Assembly: GCF_007993735.1 (NCBI RefSeq)
Contig: NZ_CP042453.1
Coordinates: forward strand, 930,001-994,000
From: Arenimonas daejeonensis
Lineage (GTDB): Bacteria > Pseudomonadota > Gammaproteobacteria > Xanthomonadales > Xanthomonadaceae
Direction of reading: 5' to 3'
Length of the DNA stretch: 64,000 bases
Part shown: positions 21,236-33,100 of the stretch, one piece after another
How the letters are laid out: each line of letters opens with the position of its first letter
How positions within the stretch are numbered: position 1 is the first letter of the stretch
Notes under the pieces: model-generated
Told to the model about the DNA's origin: nothing
The model's input: the letters and a program-made list of their open reading frames with translations, nothing else
Database searches by the model: none
Program-made: the position numbers and the translations under genes

Positions 21236-23961
21236 TCAGAGCACCGCCTGCTGGAAGTCGAAGTCCATGTCGCGTTCGGCCTGCTGCACCAGGTTGCCTG
21301 GATGAAGTCGATGCCGCTCATCCACAGCGTGGCCGCGGCCTGCGCGTCCTCGACGCCGTGGCCGATCACTTCCAGGCCGCGGCGGTGGGCACGGTCGATC
21401 AGCACCTTCAGCTCATCGCGCAGCGTGCCCGACAGCGCGGTGCTGGTGTACTTGCGCGCCAGCTTGACGAAACCCAGCGGCAGTTCGTCCAGCAGGCGCT
21501 CGGCGTCCTGGCCGGACTCGAACTGGCTCAGGCAGAACTGCACGCCGTCGGCCACCATCGCATCGCAGAACTGGCACACGGTGGCGGCGTGGATGGCGGC
21601 GTCCTCCAGCCGCAGTTCGATCACCACCGAGGTGCCGGGCACGTCGTGCGCCACCAGCTCGGACTTGAGCCAGGTGGCCTGGCTGGGATCGGCCAGGGTC
21701 AGCGCCGACTGGGTGACGAACAGGCGCAGCGGCCGGCCTTCGGCGCGACGGTCGCGGATCAGCTTCATCGAGGCCTGCAGTACCCAGCGGTCGATGTCGA
21801 GGATGAAGTCGCCGCGTTCGGCGAGCGGGATCACTTCGGCCGCAGGCAGCAGCTTGCCGTCGGTGCCGCGCAGGCGCAGCAGCACCTGGTACTGCGAGTC
21901 GTCGCTGCCCGCCACCGCCACCACCGGCTGGTACAGCAGCTCCAGGCTGTTGAGCGCGATCGCCTCGCGGATCTGGTTCACCAGCGCGGCTTCGCGCACG
22001 GCTTCGGTGGGTTTCACCGGCTCGTAGCGCTTGAGGCCCTTCTCGCTGGTGCGGGCTTCGCGCGCCATGCGTTCGACTGCGTTGAGGATGGCGCCGCTGT
22101 CGTGGAAACGGTGCTTCAGCCCGCAGATGCCCACGGACACGCGCAGCCGCAGCGGATGCCCCTGCACATTGAACGGGTGCTGCACCAGGGTGCCGCGCAG
22201 CTGGGTGGCCAGGGCTTCCAGGCCGGCCTCGTCGCGTTCGTTGTCCAGGATCAGGTAGCTGCCGTCGCCGAAACGCGCTGCGGGCGTGGGCTCGGCTTTT
22301 TCGCCCAGCAGCTTGCCGACGCCGGCCAGCAGCTGTTCCAGCGCGGTCAGGCCCAGGCGGTCGCGCAGCAGGTTGACACTTTCGATCTCGAGGAAGAGCA
22401 CGCCGCCGGGGCTGTTGTCGCGGGCGCCGTCGAGCAGGTCGGCCAGGTTCTCCATCAGCTCTTCGCGGTCGTGCAGGCCGGTGTCGGGGTTGCGGCCGCT
22501 GCGGCGCAGGCGCCGGGTCTCGAGCGCGCGGTGGCGGCTGACGCGGTTGTGCACGGCGGCGATCAGGTGCTTGGGCCGTACGGGTTTGGAGATGAAGTCG
22601 TCGCCACCGGCGTCGAGCGCGTCGAACTGCGTGTCCTGGTCCGGTTCGCCCGAGAGGAACACGATCGGCGTGTGCAGGAAACTTTCCTGGTCGCGGATCA
22701 GCACCGTCAGTTCGATGCCGTTGGCATGCGGCATGTGCAGGTCCATCAGGATCAGGTCGGGGTGGAACTGGTGCAGGGCCTGCAGCACGTCCAGCGGCTC
22801 CAGCACCACCATGGTCTCCATGCCGGCATTGCGCAGGATGCCTTCGGCGAACAGGGCCTGGTTGCGGTCGTCCTCGACCACCAGCACGCGGTAGGGCGCT
22901 TCGCTTTCAGGGTTGAGCAGGGCGGCCAGCCGGCGCAGCACGTCGTTGGCGCCGTTGGGTTCCACCACCAGCGCGTCCACGCCGGCACGGCGCGCGGTGA
23001 GCCGCAGCGAGATGTCGTCGGCTTCCGCCAGCGCGACCAGCCGCACCTTGTGCGGACCGCGTTCGCTGGCGCTGCGCACGGTTTCGCCGATGGCCTCGAG
23101 CTGGTCGCTGAAGGCGGCGTCCACCAGGGCCAGGTGGGCGGGCAGGGCGCCCAGCAGTTCGCGCAGCTCGTCGGCGTCGCCCAGCAGTTCCACTTCGTAG
23201 CCCAGGGCTTCCAGGCGCTGGTCGAGTTCCAGCGACAGCACGCCGTGGTCGGTGAGGTGGTAGACGCGGATTCCGGCGGCGACGGGGCTGGGCTCGGTCA
23301 TGTCGGGCACCTTGCGGGGAGGCGGTGCCGGCGTGGCGGCCGGCGACGGCTTGGGCGACGGGGTGGCCGCGGGTTGGGCAGCGGATTTGGCGGCAGGTTT
23401 GGGGGTGGTCTTGGCCGCCGCCTTGGCCGCTGGTTTGGCTGCCGGTTTGGCGGCTGGTGCCGGTGCCTCGGATTCCGGCAGGGGCGGTGCCGCTTCGGGT
23501 TCGGGCGCCAGCGTGCCGGCGATCGCCGCCGGTGCGTCGTCGCCCCAGCGGCGCCAGTAATTCGCGGGCGGGGTTTCGGCGCGGCCGGCGTGGTCGGCGC
23601 GGCGGGCCGCCTGGGTGTCGCTTGCCGGCTCGGCCGTCATCGGCACCGCTTCGCCGAGGTTCTCGATCAGGTGCCAGAGGCGTTCGCCCAGCGTCGGGTC
23701 GGGCAGTGCCTGCTGGACCAGGACCTCGCCCAGCAGGCCGCGCATCGTGCCGAAGTGGGCGCTGGCGGCGTCGAGGCCATGGCGGCTGCAGGCGTCGCCG
23801 AGGAAACGCGCGTCGTCGTGCAGCAGCGCCAGGCCGTTGATGTCCCAGCCGTCCTGAAGGAAGCGGTGCAGGCGACGGCCCATGGTTTCCACGCGCCGGG
23901 GCAACAGGCGCAGGAATGCGTGGCGGTGTTCGGCGAGTCTGGACTCGTCGTGCGGATTCAT
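21236..23961 (-). CDS. REC-REC-degenerate GGDEF-degenerate EAL protein, FimX-like
   Basis: A cytosolic protein of about 908 residues. An N-terminal helical domain (1-107) and an Ala/Lys/Pro-rich linker (108-225) precede a receiver-like domain (about 230-350) and an intact receiver (VLVVEDDRN; phospho-Asp near 407 in LILMDLHMPHANG). Then come a GGDEF domain whose signature reads FGDGSY and an EAL domain reading QVLLRL where EAL is expected. Neither domain is likely to be catalytic, so a c-di-GMP-binding effector role like FimX is plausible, though no PAS domain is present. Start 23961 gives MNPHDESRLAEH; upstream in-frame codons look non-coding. One base is missing at 21297-21298; repaired, the product ends DFDFQQAVL and stops two bases before the kinase start. 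Confidence 0.82.
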
Positions 23962-24075
23962 CGCTTGGCCCCCGGTTGGCCTTGGATTATGCCCCCGGGG
24001 CTGGCGGCTGTCAGGCGCCGCGGGCATGCGCAGGCCGTCAACGCTGTCCGTGCGCAGCAGCGGACAGCGGCGCGT

Positions 24076-24675
24076 TCAGGCCGTGCCCGTGCGCATGCGC
24101 AGGGCATTGCCACGACGCCACAACCAACGCACCACGACCAGCACGGTCAAGGCCAGCAGGCCCAGGGTGCCGAGCAGCAGGGCCAGGGCCCACCATGGGT
24201 GCGCGAACACCAGGGCCAGGGCGCCGACCGCGGCGACGTCTTCGCCGATCGAGGCGGTCCAGTTCGACAGTGGCTCGGGCGAGGCGTTGATCAATGCCCG
24301 GGTACTGGACTTGATCGCATGGGTGGCCAGTGCGGCGCCGGCGCCGAGTGCCAGTGCACCGCCACTGAGCTGGCCGTCATCGGAAAGCGTGGCGGCGGCG
24401 AGGAAGGCGCCGGCGGGTACGCGCGCCAGGGTCTGCAGCAGGTCCCAGCCCGAGTCCACGCCCGGGATCTTGTCGGTCGCGAACTCGACCGCCGCCAAGG
24501 CGCCCGCGGTGCCCAGCACCCAGGGCGAGGTGGTGACCTGCAGCGCCGCCGGCAGGTCGATCCAGCCCATCAGGCCGGCAAGGCCGACGCCGAATACGGT
24601 GAAGTAGGCCCGCACGCCGGCCAGGCAGGCCAGGGCCAGGCCCAGGGCGAAAACATGCGCTTCAGTCATGGCCAC
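24076..24675 (-). CDS. DUF4126 family integral membrane protein
   Basis: A 199-residue protein starting MAMTEAHVFALGLALACLAGVRAYFT with about five to six hydrophobic segments. The arrangement (GVRAYFTVFGVGLAGLMGW; EFATDKIPGVDSGWDLLQTLARVPAGA; THAIKSSTRA) matches DUF4126, a membrane family of unknown function. It is divergent from the DUF6776 gene, with a 113-base region between them containing TATAGT at 24703-24708. Confidence 0.8.
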   Translation of the reverse strand: MAMTEAHVFALGLALACLAGVRAYFTVFGVGLAGLMGWIDLPAALQVTTSPWVLGTAGALAAVEFATDKIPGVDSGWDLLQTLARVPAGAFLAAATLSDDGQLSGGALALGAGAALATHAIKSSTRALINASPEPLSNWTASIGEDVAAVGALALVFAHPWWALALLLGTLGLLALTVLVVVRWLWRRGNALRMRTGTA

Positions 24676-24788
24676 GTTCCCGGAAGGTGACGGCGATCAC
24701 AGTATAGTGGCCCTCCGCCTTGACGCTGACTGTGACGCAGGGCTTAGTTTGCCGTCCCCCCGTTCGATCCCCCACCCGACCGCCCCCG

Positions 24789-25519
24789 ATGAGTGCCATT
24801 GGCCCCGACAAGCCGCGCTTCGTGATCGTTCCGCACCGCCCGTATGCCCGGGTGCTGCTGGCGGTCGGACTGGTGCTCTGGCTGGCGACGGTGGTGGGCG
24901 CCTGGATGCTGGCGAGCCGGCTGGCGGCGCCGGGCCTGGTGAAGGCGCGGGCCGAACTCGAGGTCACCAGCCGCCGCGCCAATGAAGCCGAGGCGCTGGT
25001 GAAACAACTGCGCCAGAACGTCGCCACCCTGCGTCGCAGCGACCAGATCAGCCGCAGTGCCAACACCGAACTGCAGGCCAGCCTGGCCGAGCGCGAAGAG
25101 GAAGTGTCGGGCCTGCGCGCCGACGTCGCCTTCTACGAACGCCTGGTCGGTGCCACCGGCCAGCGCCGCGGCCTGAGCGTGCACGAGGCGGTGTTCGCGC
25201 CCGAAGAAGGCGGCAGCTGGCGGTACACCGTCACCCTGACCCAGAATCTGAACCGCGGCGCGATCAGCAAGGGCGAAGCGCGCATATCGGTCGAAGGCGT
25301 CAGCGGCGGGCGCTTGCGCACGCTGCCGTGGGAAACGCTGCTGCAGAAGCCGGGCGCACCCGGACAGGCGTTCTCGTTCCGCTATTTCCAGCAGCTCGAA
25401 GGCAGCATCGTGCTGCCCGAGGGCTTCACCCCCAACGCGTCCGCGTGCAGCTGCGCGCGGACGGCAGCACCGTGGACCAGGCCTTTCCCTGGCAGGCCGA
25501 GACGCCACGAGGAGATTGA
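24789..25519 (+). CDS. DUF6776 family membrane-anchored coiled-coil protein, one apparent frameshift
   Basis: About 243 residues. A cytosolic start ([21 protein letters not shown]) is followed by one transmembrane helix (about 22-45), a coiled coil (about 50-110) and a periplasmic C-terminal domain. This is the DUF6776 layout seen next to bactofilin genes in this family of bacteria; molecular function unknown. A missing C near 25436 breaks the frame. Repaired, it reads [23 protein letters not shown] and stops at 25517-25519, two bases before the bactofilin start, so the two are probably co-translated and may act together in envelope organisation. Confidence 0.75.
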
Positions 25520-25521
25520 AC

Positions 25522-25966
25522 ATGTTCGGCGACAAAAATCCCCCGCAACGGCAATCACGCCGTCGAGACCCTGGTCGGCCCGCACGCGGTGATCCGCGGC
25601 GATGTCAGTTTCACCGGCGGCCTGTATGTCGAAGGCACCATCCACGGCAAGGTGATGGCCGAGGACGGTTCGGCCGCGGTGATCACCATCGCCGACAGTG
25701 GCCACGTCGAAGGCGAGGTGCGTGCGCCGGTGGTCGTGATCAACGGCCGCATGACCGGCGATATTTACGCCGCCGAACGCATCGAGCTGGCGGCCAACGC
25801 CCGGGTCAACGGCAACATCCACTACAAGGTGGTGGAGATGGCCGCCGGCGCCATGATCACCGGCCGCCTGATCCATGCCGACGCCCCGCTGGCCCAGCTG
25901 ACCGGCCCGGAAGCCCCGGGGGCGGCGGGCAAGCCCAAGGCCAGGGTCGAGGCCCAGGAAGCTTGA
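25522..25966 (+). CDS. Bactofilin (polymer-forming cytoskeletal protein), one apparent frameshift
   Basis: About 148 residues. An extra C in the run 25540-25544 disrupts codons 7-8. Repaired, the start reads [19 protein letters not shown], followed by the bactofilin core of short beta-strand repeats ([68 protein letters not shown]) and an Ala/Pro-rich tail. Bactofilins polymerise without nucleotide and localise cell-wall and morphogenesis factors. The DUF6776 gene immediately upstream is its likely membrane partner. Confidence 0.9.
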
Positions 25967-25998
25967 ATCCGGCCCCGCCAGCGCCCATCTTGGCGGGC

Positions 25999-26358
25999 AT
26001 GGACCCCACGCCCAGCTACCAGACCCTCGACGCTCCGCTCGAGTTCACCGCCGCCGCGGCCGCCAAGGTCGCCAGCCTGATTGCCGAAGAGGGCAATCCG
26101 GGCCTGAAGCTGCGTGTGTACATCACCGGCGGCGGCTGTTCCGGCTTCCAGTACGGCTTCGAGTTCGACGAGCAGCAGGGCGAGGACGACCTGGCCCTGC
26201 AGCGCGACGGCGTCACCCTGCTGGTGGACCCGCTGAGCCTGCAGTACCTGATGGGCGCCGAAGTCGATTACCGCGAAAGCCTGCAGGGCGCGCAGTTCGT
26301 CATCCGCAACCCCAACGCCAAGACCACCTGCGGCTGCGGCAGCAGCTTCTCCGCCTGA
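25999..26358 (+). CDS. erpA: Iron-sulfur cluster insertion protein ErpA
   Basis: A 119-residue A-type carrier that passes [4Fe-4S] clusters to apo-enzymes. The fold and the three cluster-ligand Cys are clear: [13 protein letters not shown] and, at the C-terminus, [11 protein letters not shown]. Start 25999 gives [16 protein letters not shown], giving the usual ErpA length. It lies 32 bases after bactofilin and ten bases before nudC. Confidence 0.93.
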   Translation: MDPTPSYQTLDAPLEFTAAAAAKVASLIAEEGNPGLKLRVYITGGGCSGFQYGFEFDEQQGEDDLALQRDGVTLLVDPLSLQYLMGAEVDYRESLQGAQFVIRNPNAKTTCGCGSSFSA

Positions 26359-26368
26359 GCCACCCCGC

Positions 26369-27250
26369 ATGAGCACCGAGCCCGGTTACGCCTTCCGCGG
26401 CCCGGGCCTGGACCGTGCCGAACTGTGGCGCGAGGACCCTGCGAAGCAGCAGGCCCACTGGCCCGCCGCGCGCGTGGTGGTGGTGGACGCCGAAGGCCAT
26501 GCGCGTTTTCCCGGCAGCGCCGAGGCACCCGAGTTCGTCATCGGCGCATCGCTGTTCGCGGAACTGCCCGAGGACGCGAGTTTCCCAGGACTGGACGGCG
26601 ACACCGCCTGGTTCGCCCTGCCGCACGAATCCCTGCCCGAACCGCTGCCCGGCCGCCTGGACCTGCGCCAGGCCGCGCTGCAGTGGCCGATGCTGGAAGC
26701 CGCCGCGCTGGCCCAGGCACGCGCCCTGCTGCACTGGCAGCAGCGCAACCGCCATTGCGGTGCCTGCGGGCACGCGCTGGCGCGGACGCGTGGCGGCTGG
26801 TGCGCGCGTTGCGCCCAATGCGGCCTGGAACACTACCCGCGCACCGACCCGGCGGTGATCGTCGCGGTCACCGACGGTAGTCGGCTGCTGCTGGGCCGCC
26901 AGGCCGGCTGGCCGGCGAAACGCTGGTCGGTGCTGGCCGGCTTCGTCGAGCCCGGCGAATCGCTGGAACAGACGGTGGCGCGCGAGGTCATGGAAGAAGC
27001 CGGCGTGCCGGTGCTGGAGAGCCGCTACGCCGCCTCCCAGCCCTGGCCCTTCCCGATGGCCCTGATGGTTGGTTTCCATGCCACCGCCCTGCCGGTGGAA
27101 CCGGTGGTCAGCGACGAACTCGAACAGGCCCGCTGGTTCAGCCTGGCCGAGATCGAGGCGGAAGTCGCCAGTGGCGAGCTGTTGCTGTCGCCGCGGCTGT
27201 CCATTGCGCGCTGGCTGATAGACGACTGGATGGCCCGCGCGCGCGGCTAG
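26369..27250 (+). CDS. nudC: NAD(+) diphosphatase NudC
   Basis: A 293-residue Nudix enzyme that hydrolyses NADH/NAD+ and removes NAD caps from RNA. The central zinc ribbon has the CGACGH and CARCAQC pairs, and the Nudix box is GFVEPGESLEQTVAREVMEEAGV. The NudC-specific SQPWPFP motif follows, which distinguishes it from other Nudix proteins. It is intact and in the same direction as erpA. Confidence 0.95.
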   Translation: MSTEPGYAFRGPGLDRAELWREDPAKQQAHWPAARVVVVDAEGHARFPGSAEAPEFVIGASLFAELPEDASFPGLDGDTAWFALPHESLPEPLPGRLDLRQAALQWPMLEAAALAQARALLHWQQRNRHCGACGHALARTRGGWCARCAQCGLEHYPRTDPAVIVAVTDGSRLLLGRQAGWPAKRWSVLAGFVEPGESLEQTVAREVMEEAGVPVLESRYAASQPWPFPMALMVGFHATALPVEPVVSDELEQARWFSLAEIEAEVASGELLLSPRLSIARWLIDDWMARARG

Positions 27251-27287
27251 CGTTCAGGCGCAGGCCGTTCGAGGCTAGAATCCGGGC

Positions 27288-28167
27288 ATGTCCGCCGCGC
27301 TCATCGCCGTCGTCGTTTCCCTGCTGCTGGGCCATGTCTTCCCGGCGCTGCCTTCGCTGCGCCGCTACGACTGGTTCATCGGCTGGCTGCACTGGCTGGG
27401 CCGGCAGACCGGCGGCGAGGACTGGCCGAACAAGGTCGGCCTGCTGATCGCGGTCGGCCTGCCGCTGCTGGCGGTGGGCGCGGCACAGTTCCTGCTCGAC
27501 GATCTCTGGTACGGGTTGCCGGCGTTTTTCTTCGCGCTGCTGGCGCTGCTGTACACCTGGGGGCCGCGTGACCTGAACCTCGACGTCGAGGCGGTGATCG
27601 AGGCGCGTGATCCCGAGGCGCGTCGCACGGCGGCGGTCGCGCTGTTCCCCGAAGGCGGCGAACCGGTGGTGGAAGGCCCGACCCTGGTGGCGGCGGTGTT
27701 CCGCTGTGCGCTGTGGCGCTGGTTCGGCGTGCTGTTCTGGTTCCTGGTGGCCGGTGCGGCCGGTGCGTTGGCCTATCGCCTGATTTCGCTGTGCGCGCAG
27801 GGCGAGGCGCGCCGCAGCCTGCCCGAAGGCCAGCGCGGGCTGGCCAGCACGTCACTGGCGGTGCTGAACTGGCCGGTGGCGCAGCTGATGACCTTCGCGC
27901 TGGCCCTGGCGGCCGATTTCGACCGCGTGCTCAGCGCCTGGCGTGACTGGCATGCGCAGGGCGTGCGCCTGGACCTGGGCTTCCTCGACGCCGCCGCGCG
28001 CCTCGGTGGCCAGCGAACTCGCGGAAGAAGACGCCTACGCGGTGGACGGCCCCGCGCAGGCGCCCGACCTGCTGGAACTGCGCGACGCGATGAGCCTGGT
28101 CTGGCGCATCCTGCTGCTGTGGCTGGGCGTGCTGGCGCTGTTCGTGCTGGCCGGCTGGGCGACCTGA
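27288..28167 (+). CDS. ampE: AmpE-like inner membrane protein, one apparent frameshift
   Basis: About 293 residues with four or so hydrophobic segments, beginning with SAALIAVVVSLLLGHVFPALPSLRRYDW. The arrangement resembles AmpE, the membrane protein found with ampD and linked to beta-lactamase regulation. ampD itself is not adjacent here. The frame breaks in the GC-alternating stretch 27995-28002; the continuation reads ASVASELAEEDAYAVDG and ends in a C-terminal membrane helix with a stop at 28165-28167. The assignment rests on pattern and context, so moderate. Confidence 0.65.
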
Positions 28168-28171
28168 TCCG

Positions 28172-30059
28172 TCAGGGTTTGTCGCCGCGCAATTCGCGCA
28201 CGATCTTTTCCAGGGATTCGGCGGTGGCGGTTTCGCCGGGAACCGGCGGCGCGGCGATCACGCCGACGGCGGCGCGCAGCCGGCGCGGCACGCGCAGGCG
28301 GCCCAGGCGCGAATCGCGCTTGCTCCACATGCTGTCCCACAGGCCGGTGAGCGCCATCGGCACCACGGGCACCGGGTCGCGGGCCAGGATCTGTTCGACG
28401 CCGGCGCGGAAGGCGGCGATCTCGCCGTCTTTGGTCAGGCCGCCTTCGGGAAAGATGCAGACCAACTCGCCAGCGGCCAGCGCTTCGTGGACCTCGGCGA
28501 AGGCGGCGTCCTTCACCGCTGGGTCTTCCTTGCTGCCGGCGATCGGGATGGCGCGGTAGGCGCGGAACACCCAGTTCATGCCCGGCACGTTGAATATCCT
28601 GTAATACATGACGAAGCGGATCGGCCGCGGCACCGCGGCGCTGATCGCCAGCGGGTCCATGTAGCTGACGTGGTTGCAGACCAGCAGCGCGGCGCCTTCG
28701 TCCGGCACGTTGTCTTCCACGCCTTCGATATGCACGCGGTAGAACAGCGTGACGTAGATCCAGGCGACGAAACGCAGGAAGAATTCCGGCACCAGCGAGA
28801 AGATGAAGATCGCCACCACCGCATTGGCGATGCCCAGGGCCAGGAAAACCTCCGGGATCGACCAGCCGAGGAAACGCTGCACGGCGATGCCGACGCCCGC
28901 CGCCAGCACGATGAAGAAGGCGTTCTGGATGTTGAGGCCGGCGATGACGCGCGAGAGTTCGCCCCCTGGGTGTGCGGCTTTGCACCAGTGCGAACAGCGG
29001 CACGATGTACAAGCCGGCGAACAGGCCGATCAGGGTGAGGTCGGCCATGATCCGCCAGCTGCCTTCGATGGCGACGAAAGCCGCGACATCCAGGCCCGAA
29101 GCGATCGCCATGCCGGGCCGCGCGAAGTACAGGTCGACGCAGAAGGCGGTCATGCCGAAGGCACCCAGCGGCACCAGGCCGATTTCAACGGTGCGCCGCG
29201 ACAGCTTTTCGCACAGCAGCGAACCCACGCCGGTGCCGACCGAGAACAGCACGAAGCAGAACAGGTACAAGGTGCTGCCGCCGCCAAGGTGCAATTCGGC
29301 ATAGGTCGGCAACTGCGCGGTCAGCACCGTGCCGACGAACCAGAACCAGCTCACGCCCAGCACCGCGTTGCGCACCGCCGGCTGCTTGCGTGTCAGGCGC
29401 AGGGCCTTGAGCGATTCCGGGAACGGGTTCCAGTTGATCGCCAGGTCCGGCGCCGAGGCTTCGACCCGCGGGATGGCGCGGCTGATCAGGTTGCCGGTGA
29501 TCGCCAGCGCGACGATGGCGAAAGCCGCGGCTTCCGGGCCGTACTCGCCGGCAATGACGAAGATCAATCCGCCGAAGATCATGCCCAGCAGGATGGACAT
29601 CGAAGTGCCCATCTCGACCAGGCCGTTGCCGCCGGTCAGTTCCTCGGGCTTGAGCACGCTGGGCAGGATCGAATATTTCACCGGCCCGAACAGGGTGGAC
29701 TGCAGGCCGGTCAGGAACAGCGCCACCAGCAGCACCGGCAGGCTCTCCATCAGGAAGCCGACCGCGGCGATCGACATGATGCCGATCTCCATCATGGTGG
29801 TGATGCGCACCAGCAGCGACTTCTCCAGCTTCTCGGCAACCTGGCCGGCCAGCCCGGAAAAGAGGAAATAGGGAAGGATGAACAGCGCCGGCGCCAGGTT
29901 GGTGTAGAGCGTGCGCTCTTCCAGGTTGGTGCCCAGGTAGAACAGCAGCCCGATGATCGCCTGCCGGTAAACGTTGTCGTTGAATGCGCCCAGCGACTGG
30001 GTGAGGAAATAGGGCAGGAAGCGGCGCTGCCGGAGCAGTTCGAACTGGTTGTGGGCCAT
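28172..30059 (-). CDS. MFS lysophospholipid transporter fused to PlsC acyltransferase, one apparent frameshift
   Basis: About 629 residues. The first ~400 form an MFS permease resembling LplT (MAHNQFELLRQRRFLPYFLTQ; GAFNDNVYRQA). The rest is a PlsC/LPLAT acyltransferase with the catalytic HX4D in CNHVSYMDPLA and the FPEGGLTKDG motif. LplT-Aas systems flip lysophospholipids inward and re-acylate them. Here transporter and acyltransferase are one chain, and the AMP-binding acyl-ACP synthetase domain of Aas is absent, so the acyl donor must come from elsewhere. An extra base in the run 28962-28966 breaks the frame; repaired it reads TPRGELSRVIAGLNIQNAFF. Confidence 0.83.
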
Positions 30060-30093
30060 GGATCCCCGGGATGACGGGGGCAGCCTAGCAGAG

Positions 30094-30127
30094 AAAAAAA
30101 GCCGGGCGGTGTGGGCCGCCCGGCTTT
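30094..30127 (-). terminator. Rho-independent terminator after the autotransporter gene
   Basis: On the minus strand the stem GCCGGGCGG / CCGCCCGGC (30101-30109 and 30116-30124 in plus coordinates) is followed by seven T. It lies five bases after the autotransporter stop and shortly before the MFS-PlsC start. Confidence 0.88.
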
Positions 30128-30131
30128 CCGG

Positions 30132-33100
30132 TCAGAGGTCCTTCTGCAGCTTCAGCAGCACGCCGTTGTCGGTTTCGCCGCTGCTGCCGACCTGGCCGCG
30201 GTATTCAAGCCCGATCAGCCAGTTGTTGAACGTCTGCAGCTGGGCGCCGGCGCCGAAGATCCAGCGGTTGTTGCCGTAGTCGCTGGATTCGAGCAGGAAC
30301 AGCGGGCCCGAGGCCAGGTCGGCGTACTGCACGGTTCCGCCAGATCGGCCGTTGAAGTCGTGCTGGTACTCGATGCGCAGCTGCGGGACGAAGCGGCCAT
30401 GGACACTTTCGTTGAAGAACTGCAGGTGCAGGCCGAGGTTGCCGGTGCTGGTTTCCAGGTCCACGTCGCCGTAGCGCAGGGCCAGGATCGGATGGCCGCT
30501 CTCGGTGTAGCCGTCGAGCGTGCCGCGTGCCAGGTCCAGGCGCGCGTAGGGCGTGAACTGCATCGTCTTCCAGCCGATGTCGGCGCCGGTGGAGACCGAG
30601 CCGAACCACTGGTCGCCATCGCGCTCGCCGCGCACGAACCCGCCCGTACCGGTCAGGTAGCGCTTGAGGTCGTAGGACAGGCGCTGGTAACCGAGCAGGC
30701 CGTCCACGAACCACCGCCCTTCCGGGTCGTAGCTGGCGTAAACCACGAAAGAAGTGGCATCGCCGTCCACGAAGCTTCCGTTCCCGCCGACTTCGTTTTC
30801 GTCCCCGCCCCAGCCGATGCCGGCGCCGAAGGCGAAGGCGTCGTTGAGCCGGTAGTCCACGCCGGCGCTGATGCCATCGGTCTCGAAGGAGATGTCGGCA
30901 TTGCCGTCGCGGCCGTCCTGGCTGCCCGACCGGACCATGCCGCCGGTCCAGAAGCCGAAGCGCGAGCCCGGGTCCTGTGCGCCGGTTTCGCCGGCGTCGG
31001 CCAGCGGTGCGGTTGGCAGGCCATCCTGGCCGTAGGCGAGGTCGCAGGCGCCCGACAGCGAGCGTGGCTGCAGCGGTTGCTCAAGGCAGCGGCTGTCGGT
31101 GGCGAAACCGATGCCGTTGCTGGCCCCGCTTCCGCCGCCATTGCGCAATTGCTGCAGCCGCTGCTGGAAGTTGCCGATCTGCGAGGTCGCGAAACGTTGG
31201 GCCGATTCGACCTGGGCGTCCAGCAGGCCCTGCACTTCCGCATCCTCGGTCGGGTCGGGACGCGGTTCGACGGTGAACGTGATCGTCGCCACCGCCGAGG
31301 TTGCATGGGCGTTGGTTAGCGTGAACCGAGCCAATGCCACGCCGGTGAAGTCGGCGGCGGGCGTGTATTCGAGCACGTACCCGCTGCCCACGGCAGCGAC
31401 AGTGGCGGTACCGGAACCGGCCGGCGTGAGCGCGACCAGGGTGGCGTCGGTGAATGGCCCACCGGTGGCGCCTTCGGTCAGTTCGACCAGCACCGGCGTT
31501 GCGGGCAGCACGGTGACCTCGCGCGAGACCGCCACCGGCACCGGGTTCACTGTGATGGTGACCGTGGCCGGCGCCGAGGTGCCGCCGGGACCGCTGGCGG
31601 TGTAGGTGAAGCTGTCCTCTCCCGAGAAGCCCGCGGCCGGCGTGTAGTCCAGCGCCAGGCCGTTGACCAGCGCGGTCCCGTTGGCGGGCGCGCTGGCGAT
31701 GGCGATCGAGCTGATCACGCCGGCATCGTTGGCCGTGGCCGCCACGCTGACCGGCTGTTCCGACAGCGTCGTGGCGCTGTCGTCGGCCGCGACCGGGACG
31801 GCTTCCGCGATGCCGATGTTGAAAGTGCCAGCGACGGTGAAGCCCAGCGTGTCGGTGGCGGTCACCGTGAAGCCGTTGTCGCCGGCGGTCGTGGGCGTAC
31901 CACTGATCGTGCCGTCGCCGGACAGCGCGAGGCCGGCCGGCAGGGCGCCGCCGGTGATCGCGAAGCTGTACGGCGCGGTGTTGCCACTCACCACCAGGTT
32001 CTCCGCGGTAGGCCGTGCCGACCACGCCGCCGGGCAGTACGGTCCGGCTGATCGCAAGGACCGGAGCCGAGGTCACCAGCGTGTAGGCCCGGCTGCCGGT
32101 CTGGCCGTTGGCGTCGGTGGCCTCGACGGTGAAGTTGAAGCTGCCGGCAACGGTGGGCGTGCCGCCGAGCGTGCCGTCCGCCGCCAGGTTCACCCCGGCA
32201 GGCAGGCTGCCGCCGGTGAGTGCGAAGCTGTAAGGACCAATGCCGCCGGTGGCGACCAGGGTCTGGCCGTAGGCCGTACCGGCGGTGCCGTCGGGCAGGC
32301 TGGCCGGGGTCAACACGATGGTCGCGGCGGTGACGTCCAGCGTGTAGGCCACCGTCACGCTGAACGGTGCGCCGGCGCCGGTGCTGCTGTCGGTGGCCGT
32401 GACCGTGAACCCGAAGCTGCCCGAGGCCGTCGGCGTGCCCGACAGCGTGTCGCCGCTGAAGTTGACGCCCGCCGGCAGTGTGCCGGTCAGTGTGTAGGTA
32501 TGCGGTCCCGTGCCGCCGCTGGCGGTGAAGACCTGGTTGAAGGCGGTGTTGTAGTCGGCATTGAAAGTGGAAGCGCCCGGTGCGAGTGCCAGCGTGGGCG
32601 CCGCGATGGTCAGCGGGAAGTCCTGGGTCAGCGAGAAGGGCCCGCTGCCGGTGCTGCTGTCGGTTCCCGAGACGCTGATCGTGAAGTTGCCGGATTGGGT
32701 CGGCGTGCCGGATACCGTCACGCTGTCGGCCGTGCCGGCGCTGACGCCTACGCCCGCCGGCAGGCCGCTGACGCCGGCCGTGTACGGTGCGCTGCCGCCG
32801 CTGAAGGTGAAAGTCTGGCTGTAGGCGGCCGCGACCGTACCGGCGGACGGTCCGCCGCCAGTGATGGCCAGGACCGGATCGCCGACCGTAATGCTCACCG
32901 TGGCCGGCGCCGAGGTGCCGCCGGGTCCGGTCGCGGTGAACGTGAAGCTGTCGGCACCGGCATGCCCGGTAGTCGGGGTATAGGTCACGACATCACCGGC
33001 GACCAGTGCGGTGCCGTTGGCGGGTGCGGTGCCGATGGCGATCGAGCTGTGCACGCCGGTGATCGAAGCGCTGAGGTCGATCGCGGTGCCGCTGTCGTTG

